A DNA stretch of 64,000 nucleotides, taken from Utricularia gibba. Lineage: Eukaryota > Streptophyta > Magnoliopsida > Lamiales > Lentibulariaceae. The stretch is from contig NEEC01000015.1 in assembly GCA_002189035.1 (NCBI GenBank), forward strand, positions 2,108,001-2,172,000. Direction: 5' to 3'. The notes under the pieces are model-generated. The model saw only the letters and a list, made by a program, of their open reading frames with translations. It was not told the DNA's origin and searched no databases. Position 1 is the stretch's first letter. Each line of letters starts with the position of its first letter. Of the stretch, positions 12,701 through 24,884 are shown one piece after another. The position numbers and the translations under genes were made by a program.

Positions 12701-15700
12701 TTTCCTCGCTTCCTGTTGTAGGTATCTTTTTTCTCAGGAATAATTTATCTGTGCACTCACCCCACATCAACGCCTTTCCCTTGTAGAGGTCATTGGTAAA
12801 AATCCATCTGTTCTGTCAATTTGAGTTATGATTTGTTGGTTTAAAACTCCTTTTGAAATGAGTAGCTTCACTGAATATGCAACTGAACCTGTGCGCTCAT
12901 TTATTTTTGAAGCATGTGTAATTGAAATGGGACCAGAGCTTAAAGCTGTTGAAATTGGAAAAGCAACAGTGCATATGATTCTCGTAGATGTTAAACAAAT
13001 TGCCATTATCATGGGCCTCGTCTTGTACCATATTTTCTACTATGAACCTTTAAGTTTCACACAGATTCTACTATGTAATAAATAAATTTACTAATTTTGG
13101 TGGAAAAAAAGGAAATGGAATCCGATGAAAATAAACTCAGGGAAAACCCGTCTCAACAAGTACCTACTTTTTTGTTATTGATACTTAACTGATGTTTTAT
13201 CATTTTTACGTTCGTCTTATCTTTTTTTTTCCTTGATGCTATTTTCAGGCAGAGCTGCAGCTGAACTTCCAGAAAAGAAGGGGCCATGGTGTATTATCTG
13301 TTATTTGTCCGAAATTCAGTGGTTTATTGGGTGAGGCGCTGGATGTGGCTGCCAGATGGAGCGGGGACGTGGTTAGTACTTTTCCCTTGGCATTCGTTGT
13401 ATCTTCGTTAACAAGGAGAGTGAAAGCTTATGTAGCATGGGCTATTTTTTTGGTCTTAGATAGTCATGTCTCCAGTTTTGAATGACTTAAGACATTTAAG
13501 CTAACGCATAAGTAGTACTGCCGTCCATCATCTGGTTTATGGTTGGTAACATTTTAGGTCACTGTTGAAAGAGCCACACTAGAGCAAATCAACAGCAAAT
13601 ATGAATTACAAGGGGAGTATGTATTTCCTGGATTTCGGGATCGTAGTCCTGCAGGAAGGGATAAAGGTAGTTTGTTCCATAAAGTTATGACGGGGTATCT
13701 CGGTAGTGTGATCTCTTCCATGGGAAGATGGAGAATGAGACTAGAGGTGCCTCATGCTGAGATAGCTGAGATGCTTCCATTAGCCAGGCTTCTTTCTCGA
13801 AGTTCTGATCCTGCTGTTCAATCCAGATCAAAGGTTGTGCTTCATGATGAATGGCACCTCATAGATGATTGATATGGCATGGCCAATCGCAAAGAATACT
13901 CAAGTTTGTGCCAGCATTTTTGACGTGTGAGCTTTTTTGTGGATTGCAGGACCTTTTCATACAAAGTTTGCAATCAATTGGAGTATCTGCTGAAAGCGTT
14001 CAAAAACTTCTTGAGGTATGCTTAAGTTGGAGCATCTTGTTTGCTGTCTTCTTCTTTTTCTTCTTCATTTTAGTTATTACACTTAGCATCTTAGTATAAT
14101 AATTCTTGAAGGAAATTCGTGGTCATTGTGCTGAAGAAAATGAAGTTGTGCTCGATGATATCAACCTTCCAGGTTTGGCTGAACTTAAGGGTCGTTGGGG
14201 TGGTTCATTAGATGCTAGTGGAGGAGGAAATGGGGATACAGCAGTAAGTCTCACTTCATAAATTACCAAATGAGATTGCTATTCATTCTCAAATTAACGT
14301 TTGACCACTGAACGTTTAACTAGGAGATTTCTCTCTCTTTTTTTTTTTTTTTTTGAAATCTTAGTCAGATAAGTGAAATTTGTTTGACTCCGCTTTGTTC
14401 CTACTTCAGGCAGAGTTTGATTTTAATGGGGAGGAATGGGAGTGGGGTATGTATACAACCCAGCGCATCCAGGCTGCTGGCATATATTGCAATAATGATG
14501 GTCTGCGTCTTGAGAAAATGTTCATCCAAAAGGATAATGCAACTGTTCATGCTGATGGAATCTTAGGGCCAAAGACAAATTTACATTTTGCTGTTCTTAA
14601 TTTTCCAGTCAGTTTGGTTCCTACTCTAGTTCAGGTTATAGAAAATTCCGCAAATGAAGTGGATCACTCTTTGAGAGAGTTGTTGGCACCTATCAGGGGC
14701 ATTTTGCACATGGAAGGTGATCTTAAAGGAAATCTTGCAAAACCTGAATGTGATGTTCAAGTGCGGCTCTTGGATGGGGCAGTGGGTGGGATCGAGCTTG
14801 GAAGGGCTGAGATTGTTGCGTCTTTAACTCCGGCAAGCCGTTTCCTATTTAATGCAAAATTTGAGCCTGTAGTTCAAAATGGTCATGTCCATATTCAAGG
14901 AAGTATCCCTCTAACCCTGGTAAAGAACAATGTTTCTGAGGAAGAAGAATCTGAAATGGATCGAAATGAGGCTACATGGGTTCGAGGCTGGGATTTGGAA
15001 CGAAGTAAAGCATCCTCGGATGAGTCTAATGATAGAAAGGGGGCCAGAGAAAGGAATCAAGAGGTCTGGGATACACAGTTGGCTGAGACCCTCAGGGGTC
15101 TGAACTGGAATGTCTTAGATGCAGGAGAGGTGAGGATTGATGCTGATGTTAAGGATGGTGGCATGATGTTGCTAACAGCATTATCACCTTATGCTAATTG
15201 GATGCATGGGAATGCAGAGGTCATGCTTCAGGTAGTACATTTTGCATTCGTTATTTTTTTTTTTTTTTGTAAACGTAAGATGGTAATGCTGGAGTTCTTT
15301 TTTGATATATATATTTTTGGTGCTACACCGAACTCGATTTTTTTCAGGTAAGGGGCACCGTCGAACAGCCAATGGTAGATGGATCTGCCTACTTTAACAG
15401 GGCAACAGTTTCTTCACCTGTCCTTAGGAAACCTGTAACTAATGTTGGAGGCACTGTTCTTATATATTCAAATCTATTACGTGCCTCTTTGGAGGGGAGA
15501 ACCAGCAGAAAGGGAAAACTCTTTGCAAAAGGAAATCTACCGCTTTTTACAAATGAAGCATCACTAGGTGACAAACTTGACTTGAAGTGTGAGTTCCTGG
15601 AAGTTCGTGCTAGGAATCTCTTAAGGTACTCTTTTTATTTTATTATTGTTATCATATTCATGATATTCTTTGTAATTTAAACAAGTTTTGGGTTATGAAA

Positions 15701-17403
15701 GTGGTCAGGTAGATTCCCGGTTGCAAATAACTGGCTCCATCATGCAACCCAACATCTCAGGGAAGATTAAGATAAGCCAAGGAGAGGGCTATCTTCCTCA
15801 TGACAAGGGTAATGGAGCTCCGTTTAATAGGAGTGCCACGAATAAATCTACTTTATCTTCCAGAGGTTACAGTCGTATGGCTGCATCGAAGTATGTCTCA
15901 CGAATTCTCAACCTAAGACCCCATTCATCAAATGAAATTCTCCACAGATCACCTGGTAAGGCAGATGCTTTAAAAAATTGTAGCATGCCAAAAGCATATG
16001 AGTGCAGTATATATTAGCACTTACTATATAAATTACCTTGGGAATTGATGCATGATTAGGTTTTCGATTTCCATATATCTTTAGCCACACAAGCTGAGTT
16101 CCTAATGTGTTGGTGATTCATCCATTTTATTAGATGTACGTGAAAATGTTGAAAAGGAGATGTCACCATTAAGCAGTAAGCCGAACCTGGATATCCGCCT
16201 CACCGACTTGAGGATTGCTCTTGGTCCTGAACTGAGGATAGTTTACCCTTTGATACTTAATTTTGCTGTCAGCGGAGAGCTTGAATTGAATGGTCCTGCT
16301 AATCCGAAATTGATAAAGCCGAAAGGTGTTTTAACATTTGAAAATGGGGATGTGAATCTCGTTGCTACTCAGGTAAGCTATTAAGGACCAATAGTAGCGT
16401 TAATTTAGATTCTCAATCTATGCTTAATTTTTTTTTGTTTTTTTCTTGTTCTAGGTGAGACTCAAGAGAGAGCATCTGAATGTAGCCAAGTTCGAGCCTG
16501 AGAATGGTGTTGATCCAGTGCTGGATTTAGCCCTTGTAGGGTCTGAATGGCAGTTTCGAATTCAAGGTCGAGCGAGCAAATGGCAGGAAAAATTAGTAGT
16601 CACCTCGACACGTTCAGTTGAGCAGGACGTGCTCTCAACAACTGAGGTAACGTAGGCGATGTGTAACTGAGATTTCAAGGGTGTGTTGGTCCGGAACGTA
16701 TAGTGAAGTAGTATACGTCATATATTTTGCCTGATCTACATGTATGGTATGTTGTTTTCATGCATATACAGGCTGCTAAAGTCTTTGAAAGTCAACTGGC
16801 TGAATCAATCTTGGAAGGGGATGGCCGGCTTGCATTCAAAAAGCTTGCCACTGCAACACTGGAGACACTGATGCCAAGGATCGAGGGCAAGGGAGAATTT
16901 GGGCAGGCTCGGTGGAGGCTTGTTTACGCTCCTCAGATCCCAAGTTTGCTTTCATTAGATTCCACTGCTGATCCTCTCAAATCCCTGGCTAGCAATATCT
17001 CAATTGGAACGGAAGTTGAAGTTCAGCTTGGAAAACGGCTTCAGGTTATCCAACCTTCACCAAATTATCTTACATCTACTCTTTATTCTTCAATAGAGCG
17101 TGGCAGATCCGGTTTTCTGAGTTGCCTTTAGCCCATCTGTCCTTTTCATTGGGATCTTAGTAGTTAAATTTAGTGTGGGCTTGTTCTTTCACGAGTTTTA
17201 ACAACCAGAGTTACATACTCTTAACTTTTCCTTTTGTATTCCTTTGCATTCTTTAGGCTTCTGTAGTTAGGCAGATGAAGGACTCCGAGATGGCTATGCA
17301 CTGGACACTAATTTACCAGCTTACAAGCCGTTTGCGAGTGCTTCTTCAGTCATCACCCTCCAAACGCCTCCTATTTGAGTACTCAACTACTTCTCAAGAT
17401 TAA
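6722..17403 (+). CDS. TIC236: TIC236, TamB-like (DUF490) inner-envelope protein linking TOC and TIC
   Basis: Plant relative of bacterial TamB. It is anchored in the inner chloroplast envelope and spans the intermembrane space to contact TOC75 (rice SSG4, Arabidopsis EMB2410). I trace 24 exons: 6722-8443, 8530-8702, 9000-9198, 9289-9348, 9577-9681, 9845-9985, 10065-10127, 10338-10568, 10652-10735, 11316-11473, 11557-12082, 12385-12552, 12628-12687, 13249-13371, 13558-13833, 13950-14015, 14112-14243, 14410-15231, 15348-15625, 15702-15955, 16134-16372, 16455-16646, 16772-17044, 17257-17403. They sum to 6492 nt in one frame (2163 aa), the usual family length. Visible parts: basic transit-peptide-like N-terminus, one membrane helix near residues 110-130, long repetitive beta-type sequence and the C-terminal DUF490 domain ending in LLFEYSTTSQD. 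The start could instead be the in-frame ATG at 6704. No frame damage is seen. Confidence 0.95.
9425..9460. repeat. (TA)n followed by (TTTA)n microsatellite
   Basis: A simple TA run continues into TTTA repeats. It lies in the fourth intron of TIC236 and should be length-polymorphic; no other role is apparent. Confidence 0.85.
11200..11254. repeat. T-rich (TTTTTA)n low-complexity tract
   Basis: T-rich hexamer-like repeats in the intron before the tenth TIC236 exon. They could serve as a long polypyrimidine stretch but are mainly simple repeat. Confidence 0.7.
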
Positions 17404-18146
17404 AGCAGCATCTGCAACTTTTTGAGAAGCTATTGAGGAGAAAACAAGGCAGCAGTATCCAAGGAACCTCGCCCTGCTTCAGAGTATCATTTCCCAATTT
17501 AGGAATATGATGAATTTAAGCTCCCCAAGACAGCAAACTAAAGTTAGTGCGGTACTGTTTATTAGTTACCAGTTTTTCATGTTTCTACTTCAAAAAGCTA
17601 GGAACTTGAAATCTTCTCTCTTTTCCAAGCCATTTTTCAACAATTGTAATTAAATTGATGTAAATAGCAACTGATTGCTTAGTCGTTGTACATGAAATTC
17701 TATTCTTTACTGGTCGGTACTCTTTGCTGTGTTCTACTCATTGTTCACTAATTTTTCATGAGAAGAACACTCAGATTTCCATGAAATTAAGACTGAGAAG
17801 GCAGCAAGCAGGTGGGGTGCAATATTGTAAGTTGCTACAAAAATTTTGTTCAAGTTCTGCAGTGCTGTTTGGAACAAACAATGTCAAGTAACAACCTTGC
17901 AGCCATCAGCCAGCCAGTAGTTAGCTGCAACTCAGATTGATTTCTAATGTTTTATGAATAACCCGCAGTTTCTGATCAGCATAACTGTTTCCTTGTACAG
18001 CTTATGGATATCGCATTAGTCAAGGATGAGCGATTGATGAAGGCCGGTAAAAATGGATGAACAAAGAATGAGGACAATAGCCATCCTCGGATGCTTGTCA
18101 TGAACTCAGTGACAGTTAAGAATGTCCATCGTTTGAGGGGATCTTG
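17404..18146. other. Convergent 3' UTR interval between TIC236 and CYCA2
   Basis: Both neighbours end here, so the interval holds two 3' UTRs. No open frame with coding character is visible. Confidence 0.5.
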
Positions 18147-20546
18147 TTAGGATTGGAATAGGGACTGAACTGGTCGTGAAGAGGTCAGAGTCGAAACCTC
18201 CTTGAACTGTTGGAACAAGGAGAATGTGTTAAATGGGCAAGAATATGGACCCAGAGGTAGCGCTATGCATGACAAAAGCATGGCAGCATGATTTTACCTT
18301 GAGCTGCTTGTACTTCTCACGGATAGCATTGAGGGTGCATTTTTTGGTGTTCAGCTGTAAATCTTGCAATTCAGCAACCGGGTTCTGCAGCTCTGTGGTC
18401 TTGTATCTGGTGTAATACTCCATCGTCTTGTTCTGCAAAAAGTTAGGAATCATTTTTGCTAGTGAATCAGAAATCTTCCGAACATGGTATGAAGATGAGA
18501 GAAACCAAACCCATGGATGGTATGACTGGTCTAGTGTCCATCTGGCTAGAAAAACAGCAGATGCAGCAACCAGAGATGGAAGAAACTTGAGGAAACTGTA
18601 CTCAGGTAGTGTTAGTTCTGCTAAATAATTTGCCAAAAATTCCAACTCCACAGAAGGAACCTGAGTAGAAGAGTAACTGGTTCGTGATGAAAGAGGATTT
18701 CATCAACAACCTGATAGCGGTGATACTGCTAACTAAATCTACCTCATAGAAGACTTGTGCAGCTTGAATAAATCTCCTAGTTGCGTCATTGAAAGAATGT
18801 TACCAGGTGAAGAACGAAATAATTGGTGAAAATCAGATGTCATGGAGTATACCTGAGGAACTTTTTTGTAGTTGGAACAGATAATTGAAATCGTACAAAG
18901 CTGAGAACTTGTCTCTCCATGCTCACTACCTGCACATTCACCACCATAAATATGCTGCTCTGGACCACCAAATAGCCCAGTATTCATTCTTAAGTGACTG
19001 CGCGCACCTCTTCTTTCGAATAGGTGCTGTCAGTGATAAAGCAGAATTCTTCTACTCGGGGTGCACATATTTCTTCATACTTCCTTCTCAGACCATGAAC
19101 AACAACAAGGTGAAATAAAAATACAGTGATCTCGAGTTTTACACATTTCTTCATCTAAACTTACGAAGAAATGAACATGCAGGTTACACCAAGGAGTTGC
19201 AACTTCTGCTTCTCCATGTAGTTCTTTGACAAGTATCTATCTATAAGATTCACAGCAAGGTAGAGCGTATCAGGAACCAGCCTATACTCTTCAGAGACCT
19301 GAAAAAAAAATGGTGATAATGTACATGAAGCCTTATTCAGGTTAAGAAGAGAGTTAGAAGCGGCAAACACCATAGAACCTACGCCGCAACTCTAGGTAAG
19401 CATGAAATATTCTAACTGGTGAATGGTGAATGATTACCATACCTCAACTAGCCAATCAATCAGAATTCCCCGCATGCTCTTAGTTATGTCTCTCTGCAGC
19501 TTCTCCATGTAATCAGTCAAGGGCCTCTGATCAACCTAGATAAAACAAGGTTGTTTCTAGTTTCCACCTGTCACTAAAAACAACTGAAAAATGTTAAAAA
19601 TATTTAAGTTTTGTAGAAACAAACCTCTTTAGCGAAAATATTGTTGTACATCTCAGCTGCATACTGACTACACATCTGCGGATTGTTGCTTTTTTTATCT
19701 ATATCAACAATGCCCCTATCTTCAATGTTCTCTAGCATCCTCCAGAGATTATCATGTTCTGAATCATTGGTAAAATAATTAGAGAGATACAAAATCATTT
19801 CTTTCTTGAGATCACGCTTGATTTAAAGGATAAAGAGTTTTCTGTAAAAGAATGTATCCACCATCCACCGTAGCTGTCAGCGACACATGTTTACTAGCAT
19901 TTGAGTTGGCAGGGATGATCGCTATTGTTGGCATCCTTAGGGCGCTGGATTCGAAATCATGTGTTGAGTTGGTTGTAGAGCTCATTTCCTGTGATTCCTC
20001 CTCTGACTTTTTACTTTCTTCCAGTTCCTTATGCCTTCTGGGTTCTGGAACATCAGCAGCCTTGGTAAAACAAAAGCACGCAGGCTTTCCTTTCTTCTGT
20101 GAGGAGTCTCTGTCAACCTCCCTGTAAGGCTGGAACAAGCAGCATCCATGTAGGCAAATAAAACAGTAACCAAAAAAGAAAGCAGCAAAATCACTAACTT
20201 AAAATTCTATGGTAAACATTGAGAATCAATCGACCATGAGATCTTGAACATGAGAAAAGTTTGAATGCATTACCGGGATCTTGGCCGCACCCCTAAGGCT
20301 GATTGACAGTTTACTACAAGTAACGTTTGTCAAGTCACTTAGAACAGCCCTTTTCTTCTGCCTACCGTGATCAGCAGCTGGATTTGAAGCTGCCCTTTTA
20401 CAGTCCCTTCGCAAGATTTGTTTGTTATCTTGCTGTGATGGATACAAAGGGGGTAATCCATCTGATGAGGCCAATGCTTTTGCACGCGCTCTTGTAACTC
20501 GCATCGCCGGCTTGATAAAATTGGAGGGTCTATTTTCAACATCCAT
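18147..20546 (-). CDS. CYCA2: A2-type cyclin
   Basis: A-type cyclin, partner of B1- and A-type CDKs in S-G2/M. In plants CYCA2s restrain endoreduplication. I trace 11 exons on the minus strand: 20546-20274, 20117-19862, 19719-19625, 19535-19443, 19298-19165, 19083-19008, 18929-18853, 18776-18743, 18660-18511, 18432-18298, 18206-18147. They total 1383 nt (460 aa). The second and third exon junctions (20117; 19862/19719) are the least certain. The N-terminus carries [10 protein letters not shown] and a destruction box, RAVLSDLTN. The cyclin box has [32 protein letters not shown] and [18 protein letters not shown], and the C-terminal cyclin fold has [13 protein letters not shown] and [17 protein letters not shown]. 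The 34-nt exon (18743-18776) is unusually small but in phase on both sides. Confidence 0.92.
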
Positions 20547-21591
20547 AGCTTTCCCCTCCAGGTTACAAAAGTTCCGGAGAAGCCAATTAGCATGCCATCA
20601 CCAAGCTGTAAACCCCTATGAAACTGCGTTTAAAGCCAAAAAGGCTGTCTTAAAATGGCGGTGCAGTAACATTCCAATCCACAAACACGTTCATCGTCAT
20701 CAAGCATCAAGATTTATTTCAACACAAATCAACAACAACACACACAATAAGGTCAGTAGTAAACCTCCCCACAGTCCCCCATTAACCAGAGTAAAAAAAA
20801 AAAACTCTAAATCCACTAATACTCCAGATGCCAAACATAACCAGATTTCAAATCAACAAAGCAACCCAGAAACAAAAAATCAAAGAAACAGAGCAGCCAA
20901 GCTCACACTTGCGCAGCCGAGCTCCAGCACCGCCTCTAAGTCCTCGATTTGCACAGATCCATCCTCTTCATAGAAAATACATACAATGTGCGTACAAATG
21001 GAGCTCAGAATTTTCAAGTTGGAATCTACAGAGAGTTTGTTTGTATACAAAAAATGAAGATGAGGAGCGGGCTGATGGCACAGTTCAAAACAAATACAGA
21101 TACATATGCTATCTCCACTCCCCTTCTACTATTGCCACGTCCCAAGTTAACTTTTTGTCCGAATTTTCTACGCCACGTGTCCTTAAATGGCCCGGTCAAA
21201 TCCAGCCTGCATCATTTGTTTGAATTTCTACATTCGTACTTGCACATTCTTGCATTTACCACGCACAATAAATTTAGGGCCCTTTCCGTAATTAACGCAA
21301 ATATTCAAAAAAAACATTTTTTAAATCTTTTAATAATAATATATTACCAATGAAATTACAGATTGAAGATTTTAAATTTAAAAAATAAATTTGAATTTAT
21401 GAAATATCAATAAATACATATATAATTAGTAAATTAAATGTCTTTAAAATTGCATAGGGTAAATACCAGAAATAGATATATTTAATTATTTATCTTTAAA
21501 AAATAAAAATAAAAAGGTTTTATTAATACAGAAAAAAGGGAATTCTACGTATTAAAGAAGAGAGAGGGCCCATTTCATTCTGGGCCCATAA
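20547..21591 (-). promoter_or_regulatory. CYCA2 leader and promoter region
   Basis: The part next to the gene is the probable 5' leader. Further out is an ABRE/G-box-like CCACGTGTCC around 21172-21181, then AT-rich DNA. GGGCCC/TGGGCC motifs near 21565-21590 adjoin the 3' end of the next gene. No mitosis-specific-activator (AACGG) repeat cluster was noticed. Confidence 0.35.
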
Positions 21592-22920
21592 CTAAGACTT
21601 ACTATTTAGGCCCTTTTCGCAGATCCCTCTTGCGGACGGCCCATCCCAATGGCTCGATCTGTTTATCGTCTTCTCAAGTTCTTGAATGCATCGGCTCATG
21701 CTCAAGCTCTCCACCTCTCTTCTGATGGCGGCGTACTTCTTCCCGGCAGCCTGATCGAAGTTCAGCTCCCACCCCTTCTCCCATTCCACATGCGAGTCGC
21801 AAATCTCCATGCGATCGCGCTGCCACTCGGCCTCCCGCCACCACCTCTCCGCTAGCACCATCCCCGGAACCGCACACGACCCGACGCAGATCGCGTTGCA
21901 GGGTCTGCAATAGGAGCCGTTCAGAGGGCCGGGGTTGGCCATCGAAACGACGGGTACGATCCGCCACTGCGGGGGGAAGTCCCATGTATGTTCCGTTACA
22001 ATGCACAGGGGGACACCGATTGCGGCGACTGGAACACCGAGGGTACTCAGTTGGGCACCGAAGGCGGACTCGGAATAAAGCCCGGAAAACCCAGCCGCCT
22101 GGAGGCGGGAAAGCGAGGAAAGCCTCGACAGTGCGATCACCGAAGTGTTGTAGTCGCCGACGCCAAACCGATCATTCAAACCACCGTAATTTGTACCCGC
22201 GGAGATCGTGTATTTACCCCGATTGAAGCTCTCCACACCCAAGGGATCCGACCAGTAGCTATCCACTCGCGTTCGAATGATCCAGTCGTACGTGAAGTTG
22301 TACTTTTTCTGGTGCGAGTCGATCAGCGTCAAGCATCCCTCCACCAGGTTGAAGTACTGCAACATGTTCTGTAAAAGAGGAGGCGACATACACAACAAGC
22401 TGATGAGAACACAGCGGATGTAATAAGCGTAATAAACATGCGCAGATTCAGACATCACCTGAAGATTATCCCTCATCATGACTTTGAGGATCGTCTCAGT
22501 CTCCGGTATCGGCTGCTGGTCGAATATCCGGGCACCGGTAATCCTCGGAGCCTCGTTCAGTAAGTAGAGCTTGTAGGAGTTGGAATCAAAGGGGCAATGC
22601 AGGAAAAGATCCGCATTCGGGTACACACGAAGGATCCGATCGATGATCGAAGGCCCGGTTAGTTCAAACCGCCGCACACCGCCGACCAAACACACAGCTA
22701 TCCTGGCATCCCCCAAAGGACCGGGAGAATGCCTCTGGCGGTCAGAGTCGGAGAAAGAGAACCTCAAGGGTAGAAAACCAGAAAGAAGATCCAAAGAGGA
22801 GGAGGTGAATAAAACCCCGACCAGAAACAAACCACCGAAGAGGAGGAGGAGGAGGAGGAGCGTGACTCGAGCGCCGCCGTGTATCAGAAACTTGGGAAAC
22901 TCGGCCATGGGAGTCTTCAT
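21592..22920 (-). CDS. Type II membrane protein, putative Golgi glycan enzyme; contains an in-frame intron
   Basis: Open from the ATG at 22920 to 21592 (442 codons), but 22458-22369 looks like a 90-nt intron without a stop codon: donor CTTCAG|GTGATG, acceptor CTCTTTTACAG|AAC. Splicing joins MMRDNLQ to NMLQYFNLVEGC and gives 412 aa. The N-terminus has a single hydrophobic anchor near residues 18-38 after a short cytosolic tail. The lumenal part has IAVCLVGGVRRFELTGPSI, WIIRTRVDSYW, YGGLNDRFGVGDY and a Cys-rich CRPCNAICVGSC. The topology and RTRVD...Y/NDRFGVGD signature recall plant DUF7796 proteins and nucleotide-sugar-dependent Golgi enzymes. The activity is not known to me and should not be assumed. 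Confidence 0.8.
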   Translation of the reverse strand: MKTPMAEFPKFLIHGGARVTLLLLLLLFGGLFLVGVLFTSSSLDLLSGFLPLRFSFSDSDRQRHSPGPLGDARIAVCLVGGVRRFELTGPSIIDRILRVYPNADLFLHCPFDSNSYKLYLLNEAPRITGARIFDQQPIPETETILKVMMRDNLQVMSESAHVYYAYYIRCVLISLLCMSPPLLQNMLQYFNLVEGCLTLIDSHQKKYNFTYDWIIRTRVDSYWSDPLGVESFNRGKYTISAGTNYGGLNDRFGVGDYNTSVIALSRLSSLSRLQAAGFSGLYSESAFGAQLSTLGVPVAAIGVPLCIVTEHTWDFPPQWRIVPVVSMANPGPLNGSYCRPCNAICVGSCAVPGMVLAERWWREAEWQRDRMEICDSHVEWEKGWELNFDQAAGKKYAAIRREVESLSMSRCIQELEKTINRSSHWDGPSARGICEKGLNSKS

Positions 22921-24884
22921 AGTGTTGACTGGTGCAACATGGGGAGACTATATCAGGGAATGTAGGAGGGAAGTCAATGCAACTAAGGCGATCCCTCTCC
23001 ATTATCACGCAGGATGGGCCGGCCAATCACCAGAGCCCGCCTACTCAATACGTGTTATTAATGGGTAATTAACCGACCTTCTGAGTTTCAGTTACAAGAT
23101 TCAGCACATTTTTTTGAATGGTAAAATGCAAATACGAAAAATACGATTATATTAATAATTAGTTATATATATATTTGTGTGGATATGGAAAATCGATGTT
23201 TAAATGGTCAACAAAAAAATGTAATCCGATTGTAGAAACATTTTTAAAAATATTTTTAAATCGTAATTGAATCGTTTTTTTTTTTTACAAAAAAACATTA
23301 AATCATAGTTAAATCACGATTTTGGATTCTAAATGAATTCAAATGTAACCCAAATTCTTTCATAAATAATTAATGATTCAATTACAATTTTTTAAACACT
23401 AGATAAAGCATTGATAGAGGAACTAAGTTGTACTGCATTTCATTTTCAAACCCTAATTTATTAGGATTTGAGAATTATTGTTAATTGAATTAAATCCCCT
23501 GATTCAGCCTCCTATTTCTAGGGGTTTACTTTAAGGGGAATGGTGACTCATATTAGAAAAAAATATAGATTCTCTTTTATGATATATATATATAATTTTA
23601 TTCATTTTATAAGTGATGTAATTTAAAACCAATAATAAAAATGGTATTAATAGATTTTTAAGTTATCCAAAACATTCATATTTTCATTTTCAATTGATTT
23701 TAAAGCTTAAATTTCATTCAAGCAGAATGTCATCGATCTTACACAATTCATTTTATATAGTAAAACGAATCAATCAAATTCTTCATATATTTTACATATT
23801 GTAGTAGCTACTTGCAACATACATACAGGCCTTTTTAATAATTCTATATTTGATTAAATTCGTTATGTTAAAATTAAAGATTTAATGAATCGAACAAATA
23901 CATATGAAATTTAAATATATATAAAAAAATATGAATAACATTAAAAAAGATTAAATTTAATCAATTACTATTAATATATAATTTATTATATATTTAACTA
24001 TTTGAATGTGATGTTATGAATACATAAATGTTTGTTTTAATAAATTAGTGTATGGAATTGAGTGAATAGGAGGAAGGGGAGTTGGAGTTATGAGGGGTAT
24101 AATAAAGTTGAGGCGAAGCAGAATGAAGGAAGTGCAGAGGGGTCTGGGAGCACATTAATGATCATGGAGTAGGAAGTAATGGTGATCCATGCTGGCTATC
24201 TATCTATCTATCTATCTAGTATGGATGGCATGGCATCAGTGGGAGTCAATGAGAGCAGTGCAGTGCAGTGGGGGTGCAGGTGGCGTCACTGTGACGAAGC
24301 TCCTTCAATTCCATTACACTGCATTGCATCCCAATGTTGCGTGTGACGACTACCTGGGAGTGGGTGGGCGCTTCTGAGCTGAACTCTGACCCTGGCCTGC
24401 CCATCATGCTATTGCTCTTCTTCTCCCTCGCTCGCTCGTTCTTACCAGGATAACCGCTGCTTTCACCGCAGAGACTGCAGTTCTCGAGAGGAGGATCCCT
24501 TCCCATTCCCATTCCCAGATGCACAACCTCATTTAGAAATGGACGCTTTTCTAATACACTCCAACCGCATCCCCCTCTGATGCCTCCTTAGGGATTCATG
24601 GGTAGTAATAGATTAAGCATCTTTGTATAGTAATTATGAAAATCAATAATTCATAATCAAATATTATTTAATTGAAATAAATATCATGATAAGGTTATTA
24701 ATGTTGTGATTCGAATTCCAAGATAGCGAGTAGGGAACACGCATTCATTTAAGTTTTTATTCCTTTTGAAGTGACAATAAATGGCGGATTTGGAGTGATA
24801 TTTCCACGTCACTGACAGGGCCGCCCACACAAAACTGAACAATTTACACAAGGGATAGATGAGAAAGAAAGATTAGGACAAAAA
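22921..24884. other. AT-rich intergenic region
   Basis: Lies upstream of the membrane-protein gene and downstream of the YUCCA gene. The middle (23080-24060) is very AT-rich with an imperfect inverted repeat: core GTAATTGAATC at 23263-23273 against its complement at 23375-23385, resembling a decayed miniature element. The right part (24060-24540) has higher GC and a CTAT microsatellite. No coding region recognised. Confidence 0.5.
24196..24218. repeat. (CTAT)n microsatellite
   Basis: Five tandem CTAT units plus a partial one, followed shortly by a small CAGTG repeat. Intergenic, likely polymorphic. Confidence 0.9.

Noticed and set aside
13112-13159. Possible extra exon in a TIC236 intron (EMESDENKLRENPSQQ-like frame)
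   Set aside because: Including it would insert sequence at a point where the family is continuous (TISR-AELQLNF). The frame and length are perfect without it.
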